NCBI GenBank assembly: GCA_019843655.1
Contig: JACDQD010000006.1
Location: forward strand, 20,106,246 to 20,170,245
Direction: 5' to 3'
DNA: 64,000 nucleotides
DNA from: Lethocerus indicus
Lineage: Eukaryota; Arthropoda; Insecta; Hemiptera; Belostomatidae
How positions within the stretch are numbered: position 1 is the stretch's first letter; each line of letters opens with the position of its first letter. The translations under genes were made by a program, and so were the position numbers. A model generated the notes under the pieces. The model saw only the letters and a list, made by a program, of their open reading frames with translations. It made no database searches and was not told where the DNA came from. Positions 61,601 through 64,000 of the stretch are shown one piece after another.

Positions 61601-64000
61601 TCACATTTGCACTTGGGAGGGGCACAAAACGCTGGAAATTAAAGAATGTAGGGACGAATGAATTTCTTCCGGTGGTGTATCCTCCCAACCCGAGTGACCC
61701 AAATTTGAGGTCCGGACGATAGGGAAGGGTCACCTTTGTGGGAGTGCGCATTAAGTTGAAATCTTTATTAAATATTTGCATAATCCCAGCTTTGGGCATG
61801 CCGGTCACGATTCTCCTGCGGGCCTGGGCCCTTATCCGCTCCCGTTTCCCGACACAGCCAGTTCTGTAGATGCAGAATTAAAATATGCAAACGTAACCCT
61901 GGTGGCCACTGCAACTAATATTACTTCCATGTTTTTTGTTTAATTTCATCCCTTTTTTCGTGATGCGGATTTTCAGTTGTCCTACCCAAATTTTCTTTCA
62001 AATTATTAAAGTAGGAACCTGAAATCCCCGTGTTAATATTAAGTGAAAATTCTTGGAAATTCGTGAATTGGTCTAAAGGTGTGATAAATTTAACTGTAGG
62101 TTATTGATGGAACAGTTTTATTATACCGGAATTATGTCTAATGTACTAGATAAGCTGAGAGTAATAATTGTACCGTTAGTCTTATCTCGTAGCACGCCCG
62201 TTTTATCAGCCTTTTCCGAACCTCAGAGTATCCTTTCCATCCTCGAATCTGAAGCTAGTGACACGAACATATATATAGGCGTACCTAAATATAGGTGTAA
62301 GTAAATATAGGCGTGACATTAACCTTTCTTCCGGGTCACTCATGTATTGTTAGTTTGAAGCTCTCAGCGGTAAAACTCGGTTCCGACTTCTCAAATTGGT
62401 TTTGTATTTGTAAAGCCATGTAAATTGATTAATTATTATTAATAATAATATTTATAATATAACAAAAATTAATAATATGAAATTATTATTGAATAAAGGA
62501 GGAAGGTGTGTTCGAACAATTTTGCAGTTAAATAATAGAAATTATTTAGTTATGTACATGTATAGTTCCAAACGATTCCTTAGCCTATGGTATTAATATA
62601 TTATGTGTATTTGTAAACATATTTCTGCTTTGTATATGCAAATTGGGGCTGTATACTATGGTTGCGCGTGCAATATTAGCCTCAATAATTTTATACAAGG
62701 GCAGAATTTGGTTTTGAAATAAAAACTACTGCGTTCGAGTGGAACTGGCAAATATTCCGTCTTTTAAATTTCAGATAATGCAGTGTCGGTCTGTTTGGAC
62801 CCGTGCCAGAGGTTCGGTGATTTCCCATGAATTACTGTGCGCAGTTTGGTTCCGATTTGAGCGTAGTCGTCTGACACCGTTACGCTAATTATGACGCGAT
62901 CCCGGCCGAGTTGGCCTTCTCTCGCCGCCGGTGATTCAGCCGTTTGACGCGAGCTTAAACATGACCTGGATTTCTCGAATTTTAAAACGACCGGTTCATC
63001 GCACTTGATGCTTTTGAAATTTACCCTGGTTCTATCCAACAGTTCGATTTGTCGTCCACTCGGGTCGAGAGAGTAGGGCCGTTATGTAAATTCACCCCTG
63101 GTTATCATTCCCCTTCGGGACTCGGGACTGTTATTCTCCCAGTTCTCGGTGGACTTCTCTTCGGCTTAAAATTATTTAATGAGTTAGTGCTGGAGCGCTC
63201 TTACAGAAGTAAAACCGTTTTAGTCTTTTATGAAAAGAAATACTGTAATTATTGGTTATTTTAACTTAACATATTGTAGGTAACACAATAAATATTTGAA
63301 AATACAAACTAAAGCCTCAATAAACCATGTTAACATAAATTTATTCCTGAAATACTAATTTATTTGTTTTTTCTTACTGGTGGTAGCGAGCGTAGCAGTG
63401 GTGATGAACATTATGTTCGGCAAATAACTGATAAAGTAAGGTTTCATTGAATGTTATTGTGTCATAAATTTTATATGCATCGGAAGAAAGCTATAGGACA
63501 TTTTACCAAGCCCTGTGTATATGAGAAGTCTATATATTCATTATACAGGAATCTCCGCCTGTCCTTTCAGGACAGCGCGCTACACTTTTCATCAGCCTTG
63601 GGCTTGTTTCGTAATACGCCTATGGAGTATTATTTTATGCAACAATTAGGTTTTTTTTTAATTCTAGTTCACTTGAGCGGAAATTATTTTGCGCTGAAAT
63701 TCAATTTTAAGCTAACTACGTAGAATAGACGCGTGTAAATGTCTAAATGGTCGCCCGCCTATTATTTAGTGTGTTTTGCGGGAAAGCGGTACTTCATCCT
63801 CGGTCTGCTTGTACAGATAAGTTTAGTTTCAGTCAGCAACTCTGTGCCCGTTCGCCGAGTCGAGAGTTGAGTTCTCCTTTAATATTAATGGGTCTCTTTT
63901 ATGGCTGCGAACTGTCGTATAATTTGTCATCCGAGCGCGATCAGATTATCTTTGTTAGCCTCGCACTGGTGGGGGAGGGGACTCTCCTGACCCCGATGTT

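Larger units (their letters stand above)
52789..64000. other. Presumed long first intron, no recognisable exons
   Basis: AT-rich DNA with CpG-rich islands at about 53,040-53,440, 55,430-55,830, 57,240-57,420, 59,080-59,570 and 62,880-63,150. The islands create overlapping open frames on both strands, for example up to 142 codons at 59,096-59,524. None has a recognisable domain, and none offers a clear continuation of the SAM-like protein. The islands could be regulatory elements. The assignment as intron rests only on the donor at 52,789. Confidence 0.4.

Overview
This is a window of insect (at least arthropod) nuclear DNA. The evidence is the arthropod-type TBP N-terminus (starts [18 protein letters not shown]), many short GT-AG introns and AT-rich sequence. 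The exact order cannot be fixed by reading alone. No viral, bacterial or CRISPR-like system is visible.

Layout. (1) About 1-22,978 is a gene-free flank: AT-rich DNA with scattered GC-rich islands, a five-copy 70-72 bp minisatellite at 806-1143 and one long TA microsatellite. No coding exon is convincing there. (2) 22,979-51,991 is a compact block of protein genes whose splice phases I followed exon by exon: eIF3k (+, 4 exons, 215 aa), TBP (+, 6 coding exons, 296 aa), CFAP44 (-, 29 coding exons, about 1,983 aa), a ZDHHC3/7-type palmitoyltransferase (+, 5 exons, 260 aa), RNA polymerase II subunit RPB9 (-, 5 exons, 129 aa) and DTL/CDT2 (+, 10 exons, 567 aa). An intronless SGT1 gene (197 aa) is nested on the same strand in DTL intron 5. 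(3) At 52,617 the first coding exon of an unidentified membrane protein with a SAM-like segment begins. Its first intron appears to run to the end of the window, again with GC-rich islands and no recognisable exon.

Organisation. Two gene pairs are divergent across short intervals: CFAP44/ZDHHC (271 bp between start codons) and RPB9/DTL (249 bp). TBP and CFAP44 converge, with 348 bp between stop codons. eIF3k, TBP, RPB9, DTL and SGT1 are core housekeeping genes for translation initiation, transcription, replication licensing and chaperone function. CFAP44 is a motile-cilium/sperm-flagellum gene.

Most notable signals. CpG is sharply depleted in the gene block but not in the flanks, and returns exactly at the promoters, the pattern left by germline gene-body DNA methylation. 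Two heat-shock elements lie upstream of the nested SGT1, which encodes an HSP90 co-chaperone. CFAP44 needs a GC-AG intron to stay in frame. DTL carries a non-canonical PIP-like motif near its C-terminus.
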